A DNA stretch of 7,691 nt. Origin: Deltaproteobacteria bacterium (lineage in GTDB: Bacteria; Desulfobacterota; BSN033; UBA1163). Position numbers and translations under genes: made by a program. Where the stretch lies: the NCBI GenBank assembly GCA_016875255.1, contig VGRU01000178.1, positions 1 to 7,691 on the forward strand, in the 5' to 3' direction. Position 1 is the stretch's first letter. Each line of letters begins with the position of its first letter. This document shows positions 1 through 6,294 of this stretch, in pieces. A model generated the notes under the pieces. That model worked only from the letters and a program-made list of their open reading frames with translations, did not search any database and had not been told where the DNA came from.

Positions 1-2169
1 ATCCGAAAATCGATCAAGAATCTTCAGAAGGAGGCCATGATGGGGGCCTTCCTCGCGGTTACGATCATCCTCCTCTTTTTAAGAAATGTGACCAGCACGC
101 TCATCATTGCCCACGCCATTCCGGTTTCCATCATCGCCACATTCGTGCTCCTGCATTTCGGAAAGTTTACCCTTAACATCATGACCCTCGGTGGGCTGGC
201 CCTTGGAGTAGGCCGCCTGGTGGATGATGCCATCGTCGTGCTCGAGAATATCAACCGGCATATGGAGGCGGGAGCGCCTCCGGAAGAGGCTTCCTACAAA
301 GGGGCGGCAGAAGTAAGCAAACCGGTCATTGCGGCTTCGCTGACCAGCATCATCGTCTTTCTCCCCCTGTTTTTTGTGACCGGGATCGCGCCCATTCTGT
401 TCGTCCAGTTGGCTTATACGGTTGGATTCTCACTACTGGCCTCCCTCTTTGCGTCGCTGACCCTGGTGCCTATTCTGACCAACAAATTTCTCCGCCCGGT
501 CCGGTTGACGGCAAGCCCATCCCGGGTCCAGAGAATCCTGCAGAAGACCCATCCGCTCTTCCTGTGGATGGATCAACGATACCACAACACCCTTACATTT
601 GCCCTGTCCCACCGGAAGCTTGTTGTGACAGGCGTGGTGTCCGCTTTTTTGGGAACACTCCTTCTCATTCCTCTCATCGGGACAGAACTCTTTCCTTCCT
701 CGGATGAAGGGCAGGTGCGGATGAACATCCGGCTTCCGGTCGGTTCCTCTCTGGAGGAAACAAAACGGGTGATGGAGCAGGTGGAGGAGATTATTGTTAA
801 CGAAGTCCCCGAATTAAAATCGCTCTGGGCCAGAACAGGTTCAGGGCGAGGGAGATCTGTCATCTTCGGCGGAAGGTTTGCCGGGCCTCATACCGGAATG
901 GCTTCTTTGATGCTGGTCGATCAATCGGAGAGGAAAAGGTCGGCTGAGATGATAGCCAGCAGTCTGAGGGAGAAGGTCAGGAATATTCCAGGGGCGAAGA
1001 TCACGGTCTTTCCTGGCGGCCTCATCTCGAGAGTGATCACATTCGGAGCGGATGAACCGATCGATGTGGAAATCCTTGGATTCGACATCCCCACAGGAAG
1101 TCGCCTTGCAAAAGAGGTGGAGGGAATCCTCCGGGAGGTCGGAGGGGTGACCGATATTCAGATCAGCCGCGAGGAAGGGTTGCCCGAATATCAGATCCGA
1201 ATCAGACAGGACAGGCTGGCGACTCTGGGATTGACCACCTCCCGGGTGGGAGAGATCGTCAGGGGGGCGATTGAGGGGATGGAGGCCGCCGTCTATGTTG
1301 ATCCCGTGACTGGCCGTGAACATTTTGTGAGGGTCCGGCTTCGCGAAGAAGACAGGAGCAAGCCCGAGGATCTGGCCCGGTTACCTCTTCCCGCCCTCGA
1401 TGGAAGGCTGGTTCCCCTGGAGAATGTGGCGGAAGTGGTTCGAACGACGTCTCCCGTTCAATTAGAGCGCAAATACCAGCAGAGGATGGTCCATGTGACG
1501 GCCAATACAAGCGGAAGGGATCTCGGGTCGATTGCCTCTGAAATTGAAGCAAAGATATCCCGGATGGAGATCCCGGAGGGGTTTTCTATCGTGTTGAAAG
1601 GGGCGCGCCTGGAACAGCAAGAGGCCTTTCGAACCCTTCTCTTCTCGATTGGGCTCGCCATCTTTCTGGTCTACATGGTGTTAGCCTCCCAATTCGCCTC
1701 CCTGCTCCATCCATTTCTGGTCATGTTCTCCGTCCCGCTGGGTCTCATCGGTGTCCTCTGGGCCCTCTTCCTCACCGGAAACACCTTGAGCATGGTCTCC
1801 TTCATGGGGATTATCATGATGGTCGGGATCGTTGTGAACAATGCGATCCTCCTGGTGGATTTCATCAACCGGCTCCGGAATGTGGAAGGGGTTCCGTTAA
1901 AGGAAGCGATCATCCATGGGGGACGGATTCGTCTCAGACCTATTCTGATGACCTCGTTTACGACGATCTTAGGGCTGACTCCCATGGCCCTCGGGTTGGG
2001 GGAAGGGGCTGAAGCATATATTGGTCTGGCCATCGCTGTGATCGGCGGCCTCATGGTCTCCATGTTCCTCACGCTGGTCTTCATCCCGACACTCTATCTG
2101 ATCGTGGAGGAGTGGAGAGAACGCAAGAAAGGATTCCAGGGGTCCAGGGGCCAAGGGGTCGAGGTGTAA
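1..2169 (+). CDS. RND-family efflux permease, HAE1-like, 5' truncated
   Basis: Inner-membrane, proton-driven pump subunit that normally works with a periplasmic adaptor and an outer-membrane channel to export drugs, lipids or other amphiphiles. The frame is open from base 1, and the residues before the first ATG (SIKNLQKEAMMGAFLAV) match the family, so the true start lies off the window. The visible 722 residues correspond to AcrB from about residue 330 on; a full protein is about 1,020-1,050 residues. Visible are the TM2-TM6 block, with the proton-relay acids Asp75-Asp76 in LVDDAIVVLENI (equivalent to AcrB Asp407/408). A second periplasmic porter/docking loop follows at about residues 228-540, opening with FPSSDEGQVRMNIRLPVGSS. 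The last block is TM8-TM12, with GIVVNNAILLVDF at 609-621. The AcrB Lys940 position is Asn613, common in HAE1 branches. The last ten residues (QGSRGQGVEV) are encoded by a repeat arm. No adaptor gene lies within the window, and the substrate cannot be read from sequence. Confidence 0.93.
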   Translation: MRKSIKNLQKEAMMGAFLAVTIILLFLRNVTSTLIIAHAIPVSIIATFVLLHFGKFTLNIMTLGGLALGVGRLVDDAIVVLENINRHMEAGAPPEEASYKGAAEVSKPVIAASLTSIIVFLPLFFVTGIAPILFVQLAYTVGFSLLASLFASLTLVPILTNKFLRPVRLTASPSRVQRILQKTHPLFLWMDQRYHNTLTFALSHRKLVVTGVVSAFLGTLLLIPLIGTELFPSSDEGQVRMNIRLPVGSSLEETKRVMEQVEEIIVNEVPELKSLWARTGSGRGRSVIFGGRFAGPHTGMASLMLVDQSERKRSAEMIASSLREKVRNIPGAKITVFPGGLISRVITFGADEPIDVEILGFDIPTGSRLAKEVEGILREVGGVTDIQISREEGLPEYQIRIRQDRLATLGLTTSRVGEIVRGAIEGMEAAVYVDPVTGREHFVRVRLREEDRSKPEDLARLPLPALDGRLVPLENVAEVVRTTSPVQLERKYQQRMVHVTANTSGRDLGSIASEIEAKISRMEIPEGFSIVLKGARLEQQEAFRTLLFSIGLAIFLVYMVLASQFASLLHPFLVMFSVPLGLIGVLWALFLTGNTLSMVSFMGIIMMVGIVVNNAILLVDFINRLRNVEGVPLKEAIIHGGRIRLRPILMTSFTTILGLTPMALGLGEGAEAYIGLAIAVIGGLMVSMFLTLVFIPTLYLIVEEWRERKKGFQGSRGQGVEV

Positions 2170-2238
2170 ACCAGTTAAAGAAAAATTCTTTTTTGTATTT
2201 GCACTTGAACCCTCGAACCCATGAACCCTTGATCCCTG
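2137..2238. repeat. Imperfect inverted repeat spanning the RND stop and the ispG leader
   Basis: The left arm at 2137-2164 (caggggtccagg...tcgagg) matches the reverse complement of the right arm at 2211-2238 (cctcgaaccc...atccctg) at 22 of 28 positions without gaps. The 46-base centre contains the RND stop codon and an A/T-only-looking mini-hairpin, AAAGAA-AAA-TTCTTT (2177-2191), followed by three more T. Runs of tgaaccc/aaccctt of this style are common spacer repeats in environmental deltaproteobacterial-like genomes (recollection, not searched). The structure may fold in RNA as a large hairpin between the two genes. Confidence 0.75.
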
Positions 2239-2247
2239 TTTTATCTT

Positions 2248-3312
2248 ATGATTCAACGCAGAAAAACCCGTCAAATATTCGTTGGCTCCGTTAAGATCGG
2301 AGGGAATGCGCCCGTTTCTATCCAGTCGATGACAAAGACCGATACGCGGGATGTTCGCAGGACGGTCCATCAGATCCGCCGCCTTGAGGCAGCAGGATGC
2401 GAGATCATCCGGGTGGCGATTCCGGATGAGGAAGCGGCCCGCGCCATTGGACGGATCAAGAAAAGGATTAAGATTCCCCTCATTGCGGATATCCATTTTA
2501 ATTACCGGCTGGCTCTGATGTCTATCGAACATGGGGCAGATGCGCTTCGTATCAATCCCGGGAATATCGGAGGAAAAGACCGCCTGAAGGCCATTGTGAC
2601 AGAAGCCAAACATCGATCTATTCCCATTCGCATTGGAGTGAATGCCGGTTCCATTGAGAAAGACCTTTTAAAGCGTTTCAATGGACCGACATCCATGGCC
2701 ATGGTTTTAAGCGGACTCCGGACAATTGAATATATGGAGGATCTCGGTTTTCATCTCATCAAAGTCTCTTTAAAGGCGTCCGATGTCCTGAGGACGGTGG
2801 AAGCCTACCGATACTTTTCAAGAAAGTCCAACTATCCGCTCCATCTCGGAATCACGGAGGCAGGGAGGGGCTCGGGAGCAGTCGTTAAATCGGCCATTGG
2901 GATAGGACTTCTTCTCAGCGAGGGGATCGGAGATACGATCCGGGTCTCTTTGACCGGAGATCCCGTTGAAGAGGTTCGTGTGGGTTATGAGATATTGAGG
3001 GCGTTAAAGATTCGGGAGAGGGGTGTTGAAATCATCTCCTGCCCGACCTGCGGCCGCTGTGAAATTGATCTCAGCCATCTTGTGGAGAAAGTAGAGAAAG
3101 GGGTTCAGAAAGTCACTGCGCCCATGACCATCGCCATCATGGGGTGCGTGGTCAATGGCCCTGGCGAGGCGAGGGAGGCGGATATCGGGATTGCCGGAGG
3201 GAAAGGGGTTGGGCTCCTTTTTAAAAAAGGGAAGATTATAAAGAAGGTAAAAGAATCCGAGCTTATGTCCACCCTGCTGAAAGAGATTCAGGAGATGGCA
3301 AGGAATGCATAA
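2248..3312 (+). CDS. ispG: 4-hydroxy-3-methylbut-2-en-1-yl diphosphate synthase (IspG/GcpE)
   Basis: Cytosolic [4Fe-4S] enzyme of the MEP isoprenoid pathway. It reductively opens 2-C-methyl-D-erythritol 2,4-cyclodiphosphate to HMBPP, the substrate of IspH. At 354 residues it is the compact bacterial form: an N-terminal TIM barrel (about 1-250) and a C-terminal cluster domain (about 260-350), without the extra middle domain of plant and Chlamydia enzymes. The N-terminus MIQRRKTRQIFVGSVKIGG and the QSMTKTDTRD segment are typical. The barrel motif PLIADIHFNYRLAL (77-90) and RINPGNIGG (101-109) are present. Cluster ligands are Cys265 and Cys268 in SCPTCGRCE and Cys300 in MGCVVNGPGEA; Glu307 matches the conserved catalytic glutamate. 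The ATG at 2248 fits the family N-terminus, but no purine-rich ribosome site precedes it. The spacer to the RND gene is 78 bases and repeat-filled, so co-transcription is uncertain. All key residues are intact. Confidence 0.97.
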   Translation: MIQRRKTRQIFVGSVKIGGNAPVSIQSMTKTDTRDVRRTVHQIRRLEAAGCEIIRVAIPDEEAARAIGRIKKRIKIPLIADIHFNYRLALMSIEHGADALRINPGNIGGKDRLKAIVTEAKHRSIPIRIGVNAGSIEKDLLKRFNGPTSMAMVLSGLRTIEYMEDLGFHLIKVSLKASDVLRTVEAYRYFSRKSNYPLHLGITEAGRGSGAVVKSAIGIGLLLSEGIGDTIRVSLTGDPVEEVRVGYEILRALKIRERGVEIISCPTCGRCEIDLSHLVEKVEKGVQKVTAPMTIAIMGCVVNGPGEAREADIGIAGGKGVGLLFKKGKIIKKVKESELMSTLLKEIQEMARNA

Positions 3313-3321
3313 ATTCGAAGC

Positions 3322-3339
3322 TCGAAATTCGAATTTCGA
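3322..3339. repeat. 18-bp perfect palindrome, ATTCGAA family
   Basis: TCGAAATTCGAATTTCGA reads the same on both strands, starting 10 bases after the ispG stop. It is followed by aacaagcacgaatgttcaaaa, typical of ATTCGAA-type spacer repeats. A near copy, cgatattcgaatttcg (3553-3568, 15 of 16 bases alike), lies within the 3' end of the facing gene, so the two flank the GTCATTCC element. Because the core is itself palindromic, relative orientation cannot be fixed from the core alone. Confidence 0.7.
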
Positions 3340-3406
3340 AACAAGCACGAATGTTCAAAATCAAAATGACCCGAACCTATAGAAACCGTTTTGAATTCCT
3401 TTATTT

Positions 3407-3471
3407 GTCATTCCGGGCTTGACCCGGAATCCAGTTTTTTCAACCTGGATTCCCGCCTTCGCGGGAATGAC
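3407..3471. repeat. GTCATTCC...GGAATGAC double-hairpin repeat
   Basis: Two arms, 3407-3434 and 3445-3471, form an overall inverted repeat, and each arm is itself a hairpin. The first is ATTCCGGG-CTTGA-CCCGGAAT (3410-3430) and the second is ATTCCCGC-CTTC-GCGGGAAT (3449-3468), both with perfect 8-bp stems. It belongs to the widespread spacer repeat whose translation gives the familiar PAKAGIQ / KPGMT peptides. Its ends carry no gene, and no transposase is nearby. Confidence 0.88.
3410..3440 (+). terminator. Possible rho-independent-like terminator for ispG
   Basis: A perfect 8-bp GC-rich stem with a five-base loop (3410-3430) is followed, after CCAG, by six T (3435-3440) on the plus strand. 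It lies about 100 bases past the ispG stop, in a convergent spacer. The four-base gap before the T run makes it less than ideal, and the hairpin is also part of a repeat, so terminator function is inferred. Confidence 0.45.
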
Positions 3472-3532
3472 GGGCTTGGGATTATTATAAAGAAGTGTTA
3501 GATTCACTACATTAGGGTTTGTTTCGGATTGA

Positions 3533-4138
3533 TCACTTCGTGATGCTTCGCCCGATATTCGAATTTCGGATTTCCTTCCACACATAATAGATCCGGTGTA
3601 GAACGGTGAGGTGGGTGAGAACGGCCAGAATCCAGAGGACCGGTTCCATCCAGTTCAACAGGGCCCCCAGGGAGAGAAGGATGATCCTCTCCGCCCTTTC
3701 CATCAATCCGACATGGCAGGAGATCTTTAGCGACTCTGCCTTTGCCCGAACATAGGGAATGAGGGCAATTCCGATGGCAACCACAGAGGTGAGAATGACA
3801 AGGCCGGAGTCTCCCTCTTTCAGATAATGGATGGTGAGGGCCAGAAGGAGGAGAAGGTCCGAATATCTATCCATCACCGAGTCGAAGAAACTTCCGAAGA
3901 TCGTCGCCTTTCCTAAGTTCCTTGCAATGACCCCGTCCAGTAGATCGAAAAGGCCCGAAAGAATGATCGCCAGGCCTGCTGAGAGCCAGAACCCTTTCAG
4001 GATCAACCATGAAGCGGCCAGGGTTGAGAAGAATCCAAGCAGAGTGAAGAGATTGGGATCGCCCCATTCTCCGAAGATTTTTTTAAATGGGGGGTAGAGA
4101 TAGGGATCGAGACGGTGTCCGAGCTTGTCGCTGAGCAT
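3533..4138 (-). CDS. CDP-alcohol phosphatidyltransferase, phosphatidylinositol-phosphate-synthase-like
   Basis: Integral membrane enzyme that transfers a phosphatidyl group from CDP-diacylglycerol to an alcohol or sugar-alcohol phosphate. At 201 residues it has the usual family length. The full signature DxxDGxxAR-x8-GxxxDxxxD is present: Asp65, Asp68, Gly69, Ala72, Arg73, Gly82, Asp86 and Asp90, the metal-binding and catalytic set. Hydrophobic segments lie at about 31-49, 51-64, 92-104, 112-130, 150-160 and 166-180. The YVRAKAE (129-135) and GLMERAERIILL (144-155) segments resemble phosphatidyl- and archaetidyl-inositol-phosphate synthases more than classical PgsA or PssA, so inositol 1-phosphate is a plausible acceptor (inference). 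The start is the ATG at 4138; no strong ribosome site precedes it. The last codons (RNSNIGRSITK) fall in ATTCGAA-type repeat sequence, and the stop sits in a small hairpin ATCAC-TTC-GTGAT (3532-3544). It is divergent from purC and convergent with ispG, so probably transcribed alone. Confidence 0.88.
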   Translation of the reverse strand: MLSDKLGHRLDPYLYPPFKKIFGEWGDPNLFTLLGFFSTLAASWLILKGFWLSAGLAIILSGLFDLLDGVIARNLGKATIFGSFFDSVMDRYSDLLLLLALTIHYLKEGDSGLVILTSVVAIGIALIPYVRAKAESLKISCHVGLMERAERIILLSLGALLNWMEPVLWILAVLTHLTVLHRIYYVWKEIRNSNIGRSITK

Positions 4139-4208
4139 AATTTGGAAATGAGATTGTAAACCCTTATTTATAGGTTCAATTTATATGTAGTATAAAAGGA
4201 TTCTTTTA

Positions 4209-4293
4209 CCCCTCTTTGGAAAAGAGGGGAGAGGGGAGATTTTCCAAATATATTTTTAAAATCCCCCTATATCCCCCTTTGCCAAAGGGGGAT
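4209..4293. repeat. CCCCTCTTT / ATCCCCCTTT double-hairpin repeat
   Basis: It contains two perfect hairpins. CCCCTCTTT-GGA-AAAGAGGGG (4209-4229) has a 9-bp stem, and ATCCCCCTTT-GCC-AAAGGGGGAT (4271-4293) has a 10-bp stem. The parts between them (gaggggagatttt and aaaatccccctat) are also partly complementary, so the whole can pair end to end. This resembles the common 'tccccctttgccaaaggggga' spacer repeats of environmental genomes (recollection). It lies upstream of both divergent genes and codes for nothing I can see. Confidence 0.82.
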
Positions 4294-4399
4294 AAAAACT
4301 ATACCTGAAAAGCTACATGAGATTAACATTTTTTATAGAAAAGTCAATCAGAGTATGTTATATTTTTCAAACCTACATTTCCAATTAACCATTTCCAAT

Positions 4400-4408
4400 G
4401 GAGGTGAT
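4400..4408 (+). promoter_or_regulatory. Strong ribosome binding site deciding the purC start
   Basis: GGAGGTGAT is an essentially perfect match to the 16S anti-Shine-Dalgarno complement. It ends at a good distance from the ATG at 4413 (8 bases between GGAGG and the A). Two earlier in-frame ATGs (4398 and 4407) overlap or precede this site and are therefore unlikely starts. Confidence 0.85.
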
Positions 4409-4412
4409 GTCT

Positions 4413-5312
4413 ATGTCATCCCGTGTCATTTCTCAGACCGAATTCAAATCCCTGACCCTGAAGGGGAGGGGAAAGGTAAGAGATATCTATGATCTTGGAG
4501 AAAGGCTTCTGATCGTCGCCACCGACCGGATCTCCGCTTTCGATGTGGTCATGCCCAATCCCATTCCGGACAAGGGAAGGATTCTGACTCAACTTTCAAA
4601 ATTCTGGTTTGATTTCACGGCGGAGATTGTTCCGAACCACATTATCTCCTTCCATACCAGGGATTTTCCAGAGGAGTGCCTTCCCTACAAGGAGATTCTG
4701 GAAGGACGGTCCATGCTGGTGGTCAAGACAAAAGTTCTTCCCGTTGAGTGTATTGTCAGAGGGTATCTTTCCGGCTCAGGCTGGGAGGATTATAAAAAGA
4801 CAGGGGAGATCTGCGGGATTTCCCTTCCGAAAGGGCTGTTGGAGTCCTCAAAGCTGGAGGAGCCTATTTTTACTCCCTCCACAAAAGCAGAGCAGGGGCT
4901 TCATGACGAGAACATCTCCTTTGAGGAGATGGAGAAGATCATCGGAAAGGACCTGGCCCGACAATTGAGATCCGTCTCCATTGGCGTCTATCAAAAGGCC
5001 AGGGATTTTGCGGAAAAGAGGGGGATTCTGATCGCGGATACGAAGATGGAATTCGGAATCAAGGATGGGAAGTTGATTCTGATCGATGAACTTCTTACTC
5101 CGGACTCGTCCAGGTTCTGGCCCAAGGATGGCTACAAGGAAGGAGGTTCCCAGAAGAGTTTTGATAAGCAGTACCTGAGAGATTATCTCCTCTCCATCAA
5201 ATGGAATAAGACGCCTCCTGCCCCTGAATTGCCTGAGGAGATCATTCAGAAAACAGGAGAGAAATATTTGGAAGCCTACGAGAGGCTGATCGGGAAGCCT
5301 TTAGGGGAATAA
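4413..5312 (+). CDS. purC: Phosphoribosylaminoimidazole-succinocarboxamide synthase (SAICAR synthetase)
   Basis: Cytosolic purine-synthesis enzyme that joins CAIR and aspartate with ATP hydrolysis to give SAICAR. The 299 residues from the chosen start match the longer, yeast-like form (about 300), rather than the roughly 235-residue E. coli form. Landmarks are the nucleotide-binding start [14 protein letters not shown] (16-29), [20 protein letters not shown] (36-55), [16 protein letters not shown] (109-124, family signature 1 with Ser where Thr/Ala is usual), and [19 protein letters not shown] (145-163). [15 protein letters not shown] at about 223-237 is signature 2. The ATG at 4413 was chosen over 4398 because of the GGAGGTGAT site; the longer form would only add MEVMS. 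It is followed after 6 bases by a PAC2-family gene, so those two are probably co-transcribed. All expected motifs are present and no disruption is seen. Confidence 0.97.
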   Translation: MSSRVISQTEFKSLTLKGRGKVRDIYDLGERLLIVATDRISAFDVVMPNPIPDKGRILTQLSKFWFDFTAEIVPNHIISFHTRDFPEECLPYKEILEGRSMLVVKTKVLPVECIVRGYLSGSGWEDYKKTGEICGISLPKGLLESSKLEEPIFTPSTKAEQGLHDENISFEEMEKIIGKDLARQLRSVSIGVYQKARDFAEKRGILIADTKMEFGIKDGKLILIDELLTPDSSRFWPKDGYKEGGSQKSFDKQYLRDYLLSIKWNKTPPAPELPEEIIQKTGEKYLEAYERLIGKPLGE

Positions 5313-5318
5313 CAGCCA

Positions 5319-6206
5319 ATGGATGAAATCATTTACCATGACCTCCCAATCTTAAACCAACCCCACCTGATTGCCGGATTCGAGGGGTGGCCGAATGCGG
5401 CCGAGGTCTCGTCTTTTTCCCTTCAGCATCTGGTTGAAACCCTGAAGGCGAAAAGGTTTGCCTCCATTCCGATGGAGAATTTTTATGAGATGTCCTCCAA
5501 TCGTCCAGCGGCCATCATCAAGGATGGAAGATTGATGGAATTAAATTTTCCGGGCAACCATTTTTACCATTCAAAGGACCTGTCCGGGAAAGACCTCATC
5601 CTTTTTTCTGGAATCGAGCCCCATCTTCGCTGGGACATCTTCACTGATCTCTTTCTCGATCTTGCTCAGAGATTTGCAGTCGATCAGATCTTCACCCTTG
5701 GCGGGACCTACGACTACATTCCCCATTCTCATCCCACCGTGGTCAGCGCGGTCTATAATCAGGAAGGTTTTAAAAAAGAGGTTCTTGAGGCTGGACTCAA
5801 CCTGACCGAATATGTCGGCCCCATCAGCATCCACACCTTTCTTCTTGAGGCCGCACGAAAGAGGGGGCTAAAGGCGGTCAGCCTCTGGGGCCATGCCCCT
5901 CAGTACCTCCAGGCAAGGAATATCAAGGTCGTCTTTGGCGTTCTGAAAAAATTGAACGGCTTGATGAAAACAGAGATGGACCTCTCAAGGCTTGAAACCG
6001 CCAGCGGTTATTTTGACCAGCAGGTGAACGATCTTGTAAACCAGGATCCCAAACTCCAGGAGGTGATCGGCAAACTGGAGGAGGCTTACCAAAAGTCTGG
6101 AAGACCTTTTCCCTTCGGAAAGAGGGAAGAGTCAAAAGAGGATAAGGTCGTCTACATTCAGGCCTTTCTAAAGAGACAGGAAGATGAGGAGAAGAAAGAG
6201 AGTTAA
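5319..6206 (+). CDS. PAC2-family (proteasome-assembly-chaperone-like) protein of unknown function
   Basis: 295-residue soluble protein of the PAC2 family, named after a eukaryotic proteasome assembly chaperone. Bacterial and archaeal members are widespread and mostly uncharacterised, including in species without a proteasome. Family landmarks are the N-terminal AGFEGWPNA (19-27), SGIEPHLRW (97-105), TLGGTYDYIPHSHPTVVS (126-143), GPISIHTFLLEAA (167-179) and SLWGHAPQYL (188-197). The last 40 or so residues are strongly charged (ending KRQEDEEKKES) and probably a flexible or helical tail. No signal peptide or membrane segment is visible. It begins 6 bases after the purC stop; AGGGG (5303-5307), 11 bases ahead of the ATG, is a modest ribosome site inside purC. 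Tight linkage with purC suggests co-expression but does not reveal the function. The family call is confident; any role in proteasome assembly here is not supported by this window. Confidence 0.88.
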   Translation: MDEIIYHDLPILNQPHLIAGFEGWPNAAEVSSFSLQHLVETLKAKRFASIPMENFYEMSSNRPAAIIKDGRLMELNFPGNHFYHSKDLSGKDLILFSGIEPHLRWDIFTDLFLDLAQRFAVDQIFTLGGTYDYIPHSHPTVVSAVYNQEGFKKEVLEAGLNLTEYVGPISIHTFLLEAARKRGLKAVSLWGHAPQYLQARNIKVVFGVLKKLNGLMKTEMDLSRLETASGYFDQQVNDLVNQDPKLQEVIGKLEEAYQKSGRPFPFGKREESKEDKVVYIQAFLKRQEDEEKKES

Positions 6207-6294
6207 CCGGAATCTCCCATCCATCCCGTCTTTGCGATCCCACCGAAAATCGAATCTCCCATCGATAAAAGAGAAATATTACGGAAGAGAGTGA
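6207..6294 (+). other. 88-base spacer with a 12-bp direct repeat and ribosome site
   Basis: GAATCTCCCATC occurs at 6210-6221 and again at 6252-6263, a spacing of 42 bases. GGAAGAGAG (6283-6291) ahead of the ATG at 6295 is a reasonable ribosome site. No terminator hairpin was seen, so read-through from purC and the PAC2 gene into the reductase gene is plausible. Confidence 0.55.

Larger units (their letters stand above)
3313..3532. other. Convergent spacer of 220 bases filled with repeats
   Basis: This spacer lies between the ends of ispG and the phosphatidyltransferase gene, so it needs to end transcription in both directions. It holds a TCGA/ATTCGAA-rich palindrome close to ispG, a two-hairpin GTCATTCC...GGAATGAC element in the middle, and an AT-rich remainder (3480-3530) in which I see nothing. 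A related ATTCGAATTTCG segment lies just inside the end of the minus-strand gene. Confidence 0.8.
4139..4412. other. AT-rich divergent spacer (promoter region for both flanking genes)
   Basis: This 274-base spacer separates the start of the minus-strand phosphatidyltransferase from the purC start, so promoters for both must lie here. No strong sigma-70 pair stands out. For the minus gene, TTGAAC (complement of 4174-4179) and TACAAT (complement of 4153-4158) are 15 bases apart, which is short and would leave only a few bases of leader. On the plus side the AT-rich TATGTTATATT (4354-4364) lacks a good -35. No purine riboswitch fold was recognised ahead of purC. The middle is occupied by a palindromic repeat (4209-4293). 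Confidence 0.6.

Noticed and set aside
1..36. Start of the RND gene at the ATG at base 37
   Set aside because: The frame is open to base 1, and the upstream residues match the conserved RND sequence just before TM2. The protein would also lack its N-terminal third, so the gene is cut by the window edge.
841..1323. Minus-strand frame of 160 codons inside the RND gene
   Set aside because: It is entirely antisense to the conserved periplasmic-loop coding sequence and its product shows no domain; treated as a shadow frame.
2112..2294. Plus-strand 60-codon frame bridging the RND end and the ispG start
   Set aside because: It overlaps both genes, is out of frame with each, and its middle is just the translated inverted repeat (LNPRTHEPLIPV). 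There is no ribosome site.
1969..2613. Long minus-strand frame of 214 codons opposite the RND and ispG genes
   Set aside because: It is antisense to two well-supported genes with clear motifs, and its product has no recognisable family features. It is a shadow of biased codon use.
3407..3471. Possible CRISPR or tandem repeat array
   Set aside because: The unit is two facing arms of an inverted repeat, not regularly spaced direct repeats, and no cas genes are present.
3361..3585. Minus-strand open frame of 74 codons between ispG and the phosphatidyltransferase gene
   Set aside because: Its translation contains the PAKAGIQ...KPGMT peptides that are the hallmark of the translated GTCATTCC repeat, and it overlaps the end of the real minus-strand gene. 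It is a spurious frame made by the repeat.
4139..4412. Purine riboswitch or PurR-type operator ahead of purC
   Set aside because: I could not find a three-stem purine riboswitch core or a convincing operator palindrome. The hairpins present belong to the CCCCCTTT repeat.
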